DNA of 64,000 bases. Source: Liolophura sinensis. Its lineage: Eukaryota > Mollusca > Polyplacophora > Chitonida > Chitonidae. The position numbers and the translations under genes are program-made. The notes beneath the pieces are model-generated. The model did no database searches, was not told the origin of the DNA, and saw nothing but the letters and a program-made list of their open reading frames with translations. The DNA is taken from the NCBI RefSeq assembly GCF_032854445.1, contig NC_088305.1, positions 15,939,606 to 16,003,605 of the forward strand, read 5' to 3'. Shown piece by piece: positions 46,385 to 57,813 of the stretch (within the stretch, counting starts at the first letter, position 1; each line of letters opens with the position of its first letter).

Positions 46385-46987
46385 CCCCCGTGGGGTTTCC
46401 GGGGTGATAAGAATAGGACCTCAGCCCTCTAGGCAAGCTTGTCGTAAAAGTCGACTAACCTAGAGCTCTCCTGTGTGAGCGCGGTGAATAGAATAGGCTC
46501 ACATCTTCTCGGTTGTGTGAGAGGCAACCGGTGAGCGACCTGTTTGCCGTGGGTTGCGACCCGTAATCTACGAGGACGGGATCCTGGTGTCTGAGGGCGT
46601 GTTGATCTTGCGAGATCCTCACGCCCAACACGTCACTTTAGCCCTTACTTGCAGAGAGACGGGAGGTCGGATGGGCCCGGTCCGATCAATCGGCTTGGTC
46701 ATGTCTTGCCTCAGCGTTGTCCCAATTGCTTCAATAACAGCACATCATTAGGCGAACAAATCTTTTTTCTGAAATATCGTTTGTGGAACTACGTTTTGAG
46801 GCGGTGGCTCATGGGTCAATCGAGTAGATTGAATTTAACCTGTTGGTATAAATCAATCTGTTCGAGTATACCTCATATGGAATCCTTGGTGTCTTTCCTG
46901 CTGGGTATTCCCAGGTTCAGGCATCGCCCTTGTTGGCACTCCGTGGTGGGTGGGGAACATATGGGCTGAAATTTATATCTATGTGTC
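46385..46987 (+). promoter_or_regulatory. LINE B 5' UTR with two hairpins
   Basis: The first hairpin is CCCCG/CGGGG with a 9-nt loop. The second is CTCTAGG...CCTAGAG enclosing GTCG...CGAC. Copy C has the same two at 52561-52641. Non-LTR elements need an internal promoter, and a conserved structured 5' end is where it, or a self-cleaving ribozyme, would be expected. Confidence 0.5.
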
Positions 46988-48252
46988 ATGTCTACCTTAA
47001 ATCCTACTTCAAATATTCCGAATATATCTAGTAGATCTTCCTCTCAGCCGACTTTGTCTTTAAGTGCTGATAAAAAGAGGAAGTTGTCTGATTCACTGGA
47101 TAACGAACAGAGCAATTGGCCGGCTTTCATTGTTCTCGCCACTAAGAGTGAACAAAAGTTTCTTTTGCAAAGGGCTCTCCAGGGCACAGCTGGAACTTTA
47201 AAAAACGTTAAAAAACTTAGATCCGGAGACATTCTCATTTAATGTTTCTGAACAGCTGTCGGGGAATCATTCGTGACAGGGATGGTGATATAGCTGACCT
47301 GACTGAGGAAGAAATCTGCCAAGAACTAAATTCACAGGGTGTTACCAGAGTGAAACGCTTCGTTACGAAAAAATCTGGCAATCTCTTTAAACTTAATACA
47401 TACCTGCTTACCTTTAACACTACCTCCCTTCCGTCTCATATCTACGTTGGCCCGTATGGGGTTAATGTGGATTTATATATCCCCAATCCTACACGTTGTT
47501 TTAATTGCCAACGATTTGGTCATCGCAAGGAACAATGTAAGAACAAACTTATTTGCTTCAGATGCGGCAGTGAAAGGCATGATAGTTTCGACTGCAGCAA
47601 CACAGCTAAGTGTTGCAACTGCAGTGGTGATCACATGGCCTCCTCAAGGGACTGTCCGCTTTTCGTTAGGGAAAAGAAAATTATCAACTTGAAAATTAAA
47701 AACAATATCTCCTATCACGACGCCCGAAAATTAGCCTCACTTTCTAATACTTCTCTACCGACTTCGTTTGCCAATGTGGTCAAGCGAGTAGCATCTGTTG
47801 CTACTCAAACCTCTTGGACTTGGCCGATTGGAAACGACAAACCTAGTTATGTTTCTGTGCAACTTCCGTCTCAACCTTCATTTAGTTCTTCCTCAACTCA
47901 AACTTCTTCAAAAGAACAAATAAGAACAGTAAATTGTATAGAACACACTGGTAAACCAGCTGAGCCCAATTGTCCTAAAAATGACAAAAATAAGTCCAAA
48001 AGTCAATCTCAAAATAATAATAAAATAACAAATAAACCTGGTGGCCCCACAGAGCGTCCCTCTAAGGCCACTAGGGATCCTGTCCAAACTTTCAATAAGT
48101 TTGGTTCGTTGGAGGAAGTTGGTCCTTCAACATCAGATGCGGAGGTGATGGATATATCACCCGCATCAGGGAGATCTAACAGCCGATCTCCACGATAGGG
48201 TCGTCCTCGGTCCAAACATAAAGCAAAATCTCCTATACGTCTCCCTCCATAA
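46988..48252 (+). pseudogene. LINE B ORF1, broken
   Basis: MSTLNPTSNIPN starts the first piece, with LDNEQSNWPAF. Compared with copy C about 80 bp is lost at 47240, shifting the frame. The second piece (47242-48198) carries the three zinc knuckles (CFNCQRFGHRKEQC, CFRCGSERHDSFDC, CCNCSGDHMASSRDC) and a low-complexity Ser/Asn/Lys C-terminus. A TAG at 48196-48198 stops it 18 codons before the TAATG junction at 48250. Confidence 0.85.
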
Positions 48253-51200
48253 TGTCGATATATGACAAAATTATACAGTGGAATTGTCGAGGTCTGAAGG
48301 TAAATTTTATTGAGATACAGCTTGATCAATCATTAAATCCTATTGCCCTGTATCTTCAGGAAACTCACATGAAGACATCTGACAAAGACAAAATAACACT
48401 TAAAAATTACTCATTGTACAGTACGTACTCGAATGAAGAAGATCGAGGTGCAGGCGGCTCCTCTATCTTCGTCAAGAACAATGTTATTCACAACCCTGTT
48501 GCTCTGGATACAGAGCTTCAGGCTGTGGCTGTTCGTGTTTCACTATGTGAAACAATCACATTATGTTCAGTGTATATTCCCCCGAACATTTCTTTGTCAG
48601 CTTTGCAGTTACATAATTTAAAACAACAGTTGCCAACACCTTTTATACTTATGGGAGATTTTAATTCCCATAACCCCCTATGGGGCAGTAACAACATAAA
48701 TGATAAGGGCAAGATAGTAGAAAACTTCTTATCTAACAAAGAACTGTGTTATTTCAATGATGGTTCTAATACCTATTTACATCCGAGTAATGGCGCTTAT
48801 TCTACTATCGATCTCACTATCACAGATCCATCACTTCTCCCGGATTTTTCTTGGAAGAAGCATGGCGATCTTTGTGGTAGTGACTATTTTCCTATAATCC
48901 TAGAACATATCACTTCTAATTCTTTAGAACGTGTAGCTAGATGGAAATTCGATAAAGCGGATTGGATCGCATTTGAGATGTTTTGTGAGGCTGATATCAC
49001 CTCAGAGACTCTCACTGGAGCAGATGATCCTATGTTAAAATTTAATCAGCTTAATTTAGAAGCCGCTGACAGAACTATCCCTAAGACCTCGACAAATCCC
49101 AAATCCAAAAGTAAACCCTGGTATGATCAGAACTGTCGCAAAGCCATTAAGGACCGCAAAAAAGGCTGAACGCAGATTTAATCATTGTCCTACTGATAAT
49201 AATTTAAAGCAGGTTCGTAATTTTAGAGCTAAGGCTCGTCGATTACTCAAGTCCAAAAGACGATCTTGTTGGCGGAACTTTGTTTCGGGCATGACGTCAA
49301 AAACACCCATGCGTAAGGTCTGGAACATGGTTCAGAGACTTAAGGGCAAAAATAATAAAGCCAAAGTCCAGCATTTGAAAGATGGAGATAATATATTAAC
49401 CTCTCCATCCGATATAGCAAATAAATTAGCTGAGACAATTTCCAAGAAATGTTCTGAGAACTATACTAAAAAATTCCAACATATTAAAAACCAGAAGGAG
49501 AAAACCAAATTGCCCTTTTCTTCTAAAAATTTAGATTATAATTGTCCTTTTAATATCAGGGAACTTAAAACTGCATTAAAAAAGGCCCACAATACTGCCT
49601 GTGGTCCCGATAACGTATATTATAAGTTTCTGAACCATTTACCACCCGAGCCACTGGAGACTCTCTTGGATTTGCTTAATGATATTTGGAAAACTGGTAA
49701 TTTTCCACCGTCATGGAAGGAGGCGTGTATTATCCCGGTCCCTAAATTGGGTAAGGGTCATACTGATCCAAATAATTACCGTCCCATAGCTCTTACCAGC
49801 TGTGTCTGTAAGACTATGGAACGGATGATTAATGATAGACTTGTTTGGTTTCTTGAAACCAACAAGGTCGTTTTCGTCAAGGTCGATCTACTCTAGATCA
49901 CCTTGTTCGATTTGAAACTTTTATTCGTAATGGTTTTGTTAACAATAAACATGTGGTGTCCATATTTTTTGACCTTGAAAAGGCCTACGACACCACATGG
50001 AAATATGGTATTTTAAAAGATCTCGCGAATATGGGTCTAAAAGGTCGCTTACCTATATTTATATCTCAATTTTTATCTGATCGTCAGTTTAAGGTAAGGG
50101 TGGGGTCCACTCTTTCTGACTCTTATAAGCAGGAAATGGGTGTACCCCAGGGCAGCATTCTATCACCAACTCTGTTCAGCATAAAAATAAATAGCCTAGC
50201 AAAAACATTAACATCTGGCACAGAGGGTTCTTTATACGTGGATGATTTCCTTATATGCTACCGAGCTAAGAATATGAATAATATCGAACGTTAGTTGCAG
50301 CTTTGTCTCAATAAGATCGAGAAATGGGCAACTGAAAACGGTTTTAGATTTTCAACGTCTAAAACCGCGGGTATGTATTTTTGTAATAAACGGAAACTTC
50401 ATCTTGACCCTGAGCTTAATTTTTGTGGTGAACAGGTTAAAATTGCTGGAGAAACAAAGTTTTTAGGTATAATATTAAGCTATCTTTTATACCTCATATT
50501 AAAATGCTTAAAGCTAAATGTATAAAGGCTCTCGATATAATTAAGGTCGTGTCCAGCACCGATTGGGGTGCTGACCGATCAGTTTTACTTAATTTATATC
50601 GTTCTCTGGTGAGGTCTATATTGGACTATGGATCCATTATTTACGGTTCCGCTAGGAAGTCATATACTAAAATGTTGGATCCTGTTCATCACCAAGGTTT
50701 GAGGCTCAGCCTTGGTGCTTTTAGAACCTCACCAGTAGAAAGTTTATGCGTGGAGGCTAATGAACCTTCTTTATATAACCGACGTATTAAACCTAACCTT
50801 CAATATGCCACAAAGCTTAAAGCTCATCCAACAAACCCTGCCTACGACTGTGTTTTCAATCCATTATATGCAGACAAATATATTAAATGTCCTAACAAGA
50901 TCCCTTCGTTCGGCCTTCGCATACGGCAGCATATTGTGGGAGCTAACATCAAGCTGGAGGATATAGCTCCGGTGTCTTTTCCAGAGTCTCCTCCATGGCT
51001 TCTTCCACAAAGTAAACTAATATTTGATCTACGTAAATATAATAAATCCAATACAAATCCTCTTATAATTCAGCAAAGTTTTGCTGAAATCAAGGCTGAT
51101 TATATGGATTATAAATTTATATACACTGACGGGTCAAAGGATGGGGTCGCGGCTGCGGCTGTCTTAGAGCAGCGGGTCACTTCTCTTCGTCTGCCACCTT

Positions 51201-51905
51201 CAGTTTCTATCTTTTTCTGCAGAGGCCAGGGGTATACTGCTGGCCTTATCATATGTTTCCTCTGGGCATGCCCAGAGGGCAGTGATATGTAGCGACTCGC
51301 TGTCTTTCCTTTTGGCGATTCAGAATAATAAATTTAAAAATTCATTGTTACTTTAGATAATAGCCAAACACCGAAAACTAATTAAAAGAGGTAAAGATAT
51401 TATATTCTGTTGGATACCAAGTCACACTGGTATCCATGGAAACACAGTCGTGGACAGGGAAGCGAAAGCTGCCCTGTATAAACCTGTATCTCGGGTTAAA
51501 ATCCCTTACACTGACGTGAAATCAAATATTCTTAAATATATTCGTCGCCTTTGGCAGGGTGAATGGGACTTGCAGATCCATAATAAACTGCATGCCATTC
51601 ATCCTATCATTGGCTACAATGCCTATACTTGTCAAATGTCTCGCAGAGACCAAGTAGTTTTAATGAGGTGTCGTATTGGGCATTCTCATCTGACACACAA
51701 TTTCATCTTGGATGGGAGCAGTGCTCCCGAGTGTGTTGGATGTGATGCTCAATATGGCATCAAACATATTCTGGTTGACTGTGTAGACTTTGCCCATGTT
51801 CGGCAAAGGTTCTACACGGTCAACTCTATATATGATTTATTTGACAGCATCGCTGGCAATGTTGTCATCAATTATTTGAATTTTAATTGTCATAAATATC
51901 TTTAG
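48252..51905 (+). pseudogene. LINE B ORF2: endonuclease-RT-RNase H, broken
   Basis: The endonuclease motifs QWNCRGL, LQETHMKT and LMGDFNSHNPLWGS are present, but CGSDHFP reads CGSDYFP (Tyr codon 48885-48887). Breaks are a frameshift near 49160, a ~22-bp deletion near 49868, TAG at 50292-50294 just after YVDD, a frameshift near 50480, and another near 51290 with TAG at 51356. RT motif GVPQGSILSP is intact. The C-terminal knuckle ECVGC...HILVDC remains and the end is altered. Confidence 0.85.
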
Positions 51906-52127
51906 ATAAACAGTTATATACATATAGATGTACTATAACCCTGGTTTTCGAGTTTTATTTTTCTTTTATACGATTTTAAACATGTCTGTACTTTTTGTTT
52001 TACTTTTGATGTTCATATTATCATATCGAAAACCTTAACCGTTTCTTGTTTTCACCTTGTTCTCGCCACGATATGGCTGAAATATTGCCGATGTGGCGTT
52101 AAGCCATAATCATTCATTCATTCATTT

Positions 52128-52560
52128 ACAATTACGGTTCCAACAGATGTATAATAATGTGAGCAATGGCCTTGTTTTAAAAAAGTGCAAATTTCTCTGG
52201 TTTCTAAAGAGAAAAATCCGTTACTAGGCACACAATTATGAAGTCATCCATGTTTTACAGGTCTCTACAGCTAAAAGTATTGGTCGGAGAAAAATGCAGT
52301 TTGCATCATTTGATATCTCGTCACAAAATACGTCTGACTTACACAATTACGGTTCCAACAGATGTATAATAATGTGAACAATAGCCTTGTTTCAAAAAAG
52401 TTCAAATTTCTCTGGTTTCTAAAGACAAAAATCCGTTACTAGGCACACAATTATGACGTCATCCATGTTTTACAGGTCTCTACAGCTAAAAGTATTGGTC
52501 GGAGAGCAATGCAGTTTGCACCATTTGATATCTCGTCCCAAAATACGTCGGATTAGTTTC
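52128..52560 (-). repeat. ~550-bp satellite, block 5 (-), truncated units
   Basis: Two partial units about 195 bp apart, each with ACGGTTCCAACAGATGTATA, CCGTTACTAGGCACACAATT and AAGTATTGGTCGGAGA. Orientation is opposite to the array after copy C. Confidence 0.8.
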
Positions 52561-53160
52561 ACCCCGTGGGCTTTCCGGGGTGATAAGAATAGGACCTCAG
52601 CCCTCTAGGCAAGCTTGTCGTAAAAGTCGACTAACCTAGAGCTCTCCTGTGTGAGCCCGGTGAGTATAATAGGCTCACATCTTCTCGGTTGTGTGAGAGG
52701 CAACCGGGAAGCGACCTTTTGCCGTGGGTTGCGACCCGTAATCTACGAGGACGGGATCCTGGTGTCTGAGGGTGTGTTGATCTTGCGAGATCTTTACGCC
52801 CAACACGTCACTTTGGCCCTTACTTGCAGAGAGACGGGAGGTCGGATGGGCCCGGTCCGATCAATCGACTTGGTCATGTCTTGCCTCTGTGTTGTCCCAG
52901 AATTTCTCCATAAGGCCACTTAATAAAGAATAAATGTTATTTCTGAAACTTCGTTTGCCGGACTACGTTTTCAGGCGGTGGCTCATGGGTCAATCGAGTA
53001 GATTGAATTTAACCTTTGGTATAAATCAATCTGTTCGAGTATACCTCATATGGAATCCTTGATGTCTTTCCTGCTGGGTATTCCCAGGTTCAGGCATCGC
53101 CCTTGTTGGCACTCCGTGGTGGGTGGGGAACATATGGGGTGAATTTTTGATATATATATA

Positions 53161-54513
53161 ATGAGTTCCATAAACCACTCTGCTAATGCTTCAAATATAT
53201 CTATCCGAACTTCCTCCCAGCCCATTTCAGGTGCTGATAAAAAGAAGAAGTTAGAAGTTTTATCTGATTCGCTTGATAACGGACAGGACAATTGGCCGGC
53301 TTTTATCGTTCTCTACACTAGGAGTGAACAGAAGCGGGCCTTAAAAATTCATCCTTTTCTTCTAAAAAGGGCTTTAGAAGGCGCAGCAGGCATTTTAAAA
53401 ACTGAGAAAAAAACACGATCCGGGGACATTTTCATCGAATGTTTCCGGAAACAACAATCCAAAAATTTGTTTTCTCTGAGGAAAATCTCTGATATATCTG
53501 TTTATACATCCCCTCACAATTCCCTGAACAGCTGTCAGGGAATAATACGTGATAGGGATGGTGATATCATTTGATTTATCCGAAGAAAAAATCTGTTCTG
53601 AATTGAAACCATAGGGTGTTGCCAGAGTGAAGCGTTTCACAACAAAAAAAGCTGGCAACATCATCAAATTAAATACATACCTTTTGACATTTAACAGTAC
53701 GTCTCTGCCATCCTATATCTACATTGGCCCGTATAGGGTTAATGTCGATTTATATATCCCTAACCCTACACGGTGTTTTACTTGCCAGAAATTTGGGCAT
53801 GGCAAGGGCCAATGCAAAAATAAACTTGTTTTTTTTTCAGATGCGGCAGCGAAGGTCATGATGGTTTCGACTGTAGCAGCACAGTTAAGTGCTGCAATTG
53901 CGGTGGAGATCACATGGCCTCTTCTAGAGACTGTCTGCTTTTCCTTAAGGAAAAACAAATAACAAATTTAAAAACAAAAAACCATATCTCTTATCAGGAG
54001 GCCCGCAAATTGGTCTCCCTTTCTAATAATTTACCGCAGCCCTCGTTTGCCAAAGTGGTCAAGAGAGTAGCATCTGTTGCTACTCAAACTATACTGACTT
54101 ACGAAAAACCTAGTTCTATAGTCTTACAACCTTCTGCTCAACCTGCCCGTAATTCCTTTTCAACCCAGACCAATACAGTAAATCAAAAAACCCCAGTAAA
54201 TAACACACAACAAACTGATAGACCTGAACCTAATCAAACCAAAAACAAAGCTGCCAAAAGTAAATCTGAAAATCAATCTCATAAAGAAAATCATAAACCT
54301 AGTGGTCCCACGGAACGTCCCTCTAAGGCCACTAGGGACACTGTCCAAACTTTTATTAGGTTTGGATCGTTGGAGGACGTTGGTCCTTCAACATCAGATG
54401 CGGAGGTGATGGATACATCACCCGCACCAGGGAGATCTTCCAGCCGATCTCCACGGAAGGGTCGTCCGCGGTCCAAACACAAAGATAAATCCCCCATACG
54501 CCTTCCTCCATAA
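53161..54513 (+). pseudogene. LINE C ORF1, broken
   Basis: The first part (53161-53574) keeps LDNGQDNWPAF and ECFRKQQSKN, which are lost or damaged in copy B. An inserted T near 53570, TAG near 53609 and a frameshift near 53825 break it. First knuckle CFTCQKFGHGKGQC; the other two straddle the frameshift. The intact final piece (53914-54513) is Ser/Lys-rich, ends PIRLPP, and its TAA overlaps the ORF2 ATG. Confidence 0.85.
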
Positions 54514-55161
54514 TGTCTTCTTTAGACAAAATTATACAGTGGAATTGTCGAGGCCTTAAGGTAAATTTTATTGAGATAACACAACTTGTTCAGTCATTAA
54601 ATCCTATTGCCCTTTGTCTTCAGGAAACTCACTTGAAGACATCTGACAATGATAAAATAACCTTTAAAAATTATTCCTTATACAGCACTTACTCAAATGA
54701 AGAAGAGCGAGCTGCAGGCGGCTCTTCTATCTTCGTCAAGAACAATGTTATTCACAGCCTTGTTGTTCTGGATACAGAGCTTCAGACTGTGACTATTCGT
54801 GTTTTATTGTCTGAAACAATCACATTATGTGATGATGGTTCTAATACCTATTAGACATCCGGGTAATTGCGCTTATTCTGCTATCGATCTCACTATCACA
54901 GATCCATCACGTCTCCCGGATTTTTCTTGGAAGGTGCATGACGATCTTTCTGGTAGTGACTATTTTCCTATAATCCTAGAACATATCACTTCTAATTCTT
55001 TAGAACGTGTAGCTAGGTGGAAATTCGATAAAGCAGAAAGGACCGTAAGAAGGCTGAACGTAGATTTAATCATTGTCCCACTGATAATAATTTAAACCAG
55101 GTTCGTAGTTTCAGAGCTAAAGCTCGTCGATTAATTAAGAGACGATCTTGTTGGCGGAACT
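54513..55161 (+). pseudogene. LINE C endonuclease domain, deleted
   Basis: Starts at the TAATG junction with SSLDKIIQWNCRGLKVNF and LCLQETHLKT. Compared with copy B, a deletion joins SETITLC directly to DDGSNTY, removing the GDFNSHNPLWG motif. A second deletion after FDKAE removes about 60 codons. The GSDHFP His is Tyr (54961-54963). The domain cannot be functional. Confidence 0.85.
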
Positions 55162-57813
55162 TTGTTTCAGGCATTACGTCAAAAACACCCATGCGTAAGG
55201 TCTGGAACATGGTTCAGAAACTTAAGCAAAAAAATAATAAAGCAAAAGTTAAAAGATGGAGATAGTATCTTAACTTCTCCACCTAATATTGCAAATAAAC
55301 TAGCTGAAACAATTTCCAAAAAATCTTCTTCTGAAAATTATACTAAAGAATTTCAACACATTAAAAACCAGAAGGAGAAAATTCAATTGCCCTTTTCTTC
55401 TAAAAATTTAGAAGATTATAATTATCCTTTTAATATCGATGAACTTAAAACTGCAGTAAAAAAGGCCCACGATACTGCTTGTGGTCCTGATAACGTATAT
55501 TATAAGTTTCTGAACCATTTACCACCTGAGCCACTGGAGACTCTCTTGGACTTGCTTAATGATATTTGGATAACTGGTAATTTTCCACCGTCATGGAGGG
55601 AGGCGTGTATTATCCCGGTTTCCAAACCGGATCATACTGATCCAAATAATTACCGTCCCATAGCTCTTACCAGCTGTGTCTGTAAGACTATGGAACGGAT
55701 GATTAATGATAGACTTGTTTGGTTTCTTGAAACCAGCAAGTTACTTTCTAATATACAATGTGGTTTTCGTCAAGGTAGATCCACTATGGATCACTTTGTT
55801 CGCTTCGAAACCTTTATACGAGATGGATTCATTAATAACGAACATGTGGTGTCCATATTTTTTGACCTTGAGAAGGCTTACGACACCACATGGAAATATG
55901 GTATTTTAAAAGACCTTGCGGATATGGGTCTTAAAGGCCGATTACCAATATTTATTTCAGAATTTTTATCCGATCGTCAGTTTAAGGTAAGGGTGGGGTC
56001 CACTCTTTCTGACTCTTATGAGCAGGAAATGGGTGTGCCCCAGGACAGTATCCTTTCACCAACACTATTTAGCATAAAAATTAATAGTTTGGCCAAAACA
56101 TTGACATCTGGCACAGAGGGTTTTTTATATGCAGATGATTTCCTGATATGCTACCGTGCTAAAAATATGAATAACATCGAGCGGCAACTGCAGCTTTGTC
56201 TCAATAAGATCGAGAAATGGGCAGTTGTCAATGGTTTTAGATTTTCAACATCTAAAACCGCGGGTATGCATTTTTGTAATCAACGGAAATTCCATCTTGA
56301 CCCTGAACTTAATTTTTGTGGTAAACCAGTGAAAATTGTTGGAGAAACTAAATTTTTAGGGGTTACATTCGATAAAAAATTATCATTTATACCTCATATT
56401 AAAATGCTCAAAGCTAAATATACAAAGGCTCTCGATATAATTAAGGTCATGTCTAGCACCGATTGGGGTGCTGACCGATCAGTTTTACTTAATTTATATC
56501 GTTCTCTGGTGAGGTCTAAAATGGATTATGGATCCATCATTTACGGTTCCGCTAGGAAGTCGTACATTAAAATGTTGGATCCTGTCCATCACCAAGGTTT
56601 GAGGCTCAGCCTTGGTGCTTTTAGAACCTCACCAGTAGAAAGTTTATACGTAGAGGCTAACGAGCCTTCTTTACATCACAGGCGTGTAAAACTGAGCCTT
56701 CATTATGCTACAAAGCTTAAAGCACACCCAACAAACCCTGAATACGACAGTGTTTTCAATCCATTATATGTAGACAAATATACTAAATGTTCCAACAAGA
56801 TCCCTTCGTTCGGTGTTCGTGTTAGGGACCATATTGTGGAAGCCAACATTAAACTTGGGGAAATAGCTCAGGTATCTTTTCCGGAGTCCCCCCCATGGCT
56901 TTTTCCACAACCTAAATTGATATTTGATCTACATAAATATAATAAATCAAATACAAATCCTCTTATAATTCAGCACGGTTTTGCTGAAATTAAGGCTAAA
57001 TATTCGAATTATAAATTTATATATACTGATGGGTCAAAGGATGGGGATAGGGTTGCAGCTGCAGGTGTCTTAGAGCAGCGAGTTGCTTCTCTTCGTCTTC
57101 CATCCTCGTCTTCAATCTTTTCTGCAGAGGCCAGGGCTATACTCCTGGCCTTATCATATGTCTCTTCTGGGCATGCTCAGAGGGCTGTGATATGCAGCGA
57201 CTCGCTTTCCAGCCTTTTGGCAATACAGAATAATAAATTTAAAAATCCGTTGATCCTCGAAATATTAGCCATACACCGAAAACTAATTAAAAGAGGTAAA
57301 GATATCCTATTCTGCTGGATACCAAGTCATGTTGGTATCCATGGAAACACAGTCGTAGACAGGGAGGCAAAAGCTGCCCTGACTAAACCTTTGTCGAAAG
57401 TTAAAATACCATATAATGATTTTAAGTCTAATATTGTTAAATATATTCGTCGCCTTTGGCAGGGTGAATGGGATCTGCAGGTTTACAATAAACTGCATGT
57501 CATTCATCCTGTCATTGGCTATAATTCATATACACTTGATATGTCTCGTAGAGACCAAGTCGTTTTAACGAGATGCCTTATTGGACATTCTCGTCTAACA
57601 CACAATTTCATCTTGGATGGGAGCAGTGCTCCCGAGTGTGTTGGATGTGATGCTCAATATGGCATCAAACATATTCTGGTTGACTGTGTAGACTTTGCCC
57701 ATGTTCGGCAAAGGTTCTACACGGTCAACTCTATATATGATTTATTTGACAGCATCGCTGGCGATGTTGTCATAAATTATTTGAAGGCCATTGGCCTATA
57801 TCATAAAATATAA
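55162..57813 (+). CDS. LINE C ORF2 remainder: intact RT-RNase H reading frame (883 codons)
   Basis: The longest open frame in the window. RT: NNYRPIALTSCVCKTMERMI, IFFDLEKAYDTTWKYG, and the active site YADD (56128-56139). The motif that reads GVPQGS in copies A and B is GVPQDS here (Asp codon 56044-56046), a change in a nearly invariant Gly. RNase H: YTDGSKDG, FSAEARAILLA, CSDSLSS and VDREAKAAL supply the four acidic residues. A CX2CX7HX4C knuckle (ECVGC...HILVDC) ends the protein. The upstream endonuclease is broken, so no complete ORF2 protein can be made. The copy is probably dead but fairly young. Confidence 0.85.
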   Translation: MFQALRQKHPCVRSGTWFRNLSKKIIKQKLKDGDSILTSPPNIANKLAETISKKSSSENYTKEFQHIKNQKEKIQLPFSSKNLEDYNYPFNIDELKTAVKKAHDTACGPDNVYYKFLNHLPPEPLETLLDLLNDIWITGNFPPSWREACIIPVSKPDHTDPNNYRPIALTSCVCKTMERMINDRLVWFLETSKLLSNIQCGFRQGRSTMDHFVRFETFIRDGFINNEHVVSIFFDLEKAYDTTWKYGILKDLADMGLKGRLPIFISEFLSDRQFKVRVGSTLSDSYEQEMGVPQDSILSPTLFSIKINSLAKTLTSGTEGFLYADDFLICYRAKNMNNIERQLQLCLNKIEKWAVVNGFRFSTSKTAGMHFCNQRKFHLDPELNFCGKPVKIVGETKFLGVTFDKKLSFIPHIKMLKAKYTKALDIIKVMSSTDWGADRSVLLNLYRSLVRSKMDYGSIIYGSARKSYIKMLDPVHHQGLRLSLGAFRTSPVESLYVEANEPSLHHRRVKLSLHYATKLKAHPTNPEYDSVFNPLYVDKYTKCSNKIPSFGVRVRDHIVEANIKLGEIAQVSFPESPPWLFPQPKLIFDLHKYNKSNTNPLIIQHGFAEIKAKYSNYKFIYTDGSKDGDRVAAAGVLEQRVASLRLPSSSSIFSAEARAILLALSYVSSGHAQRAVICSDSLSSLLAIQNNKFKNPLILEILAIHRKLIKRGKDILFCWIPSHVGIHGNTVVDREAKAALTKPLSKVKIPYNDFKSNIVKYIRRLWQGEWDLQVYNKLHVIHPVIGYNSYTLDMSRRDQVVLTRCLIGHSRLTHNFILDGSSAPECVGCDAQYGIKHILVDCVDFAHVRQRFYTVNSIYDLFDSIAGDVVINYLKAIGLYHKI

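Larger units (their letters stand above)
46385..52127 (+). mobile_element. LINE copy B (I-superclade), full-length but inactive
   Basis: Starts with the 5' hairpin CCCCG (46386-46390) / CGGGG (46100 loop side 46400-46404) and TGATAAGAATAGGACC, shared with copy C. ORF1 is 46988-48252, ORF2 48252-51905, then a 3' UTR with the terminal hairpin (CGCCAC 52064-52069, GTGGCG 52093-52098) and an (ATTC)n tail. It begins where LINE D is cut off. Confidence 0.88.
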
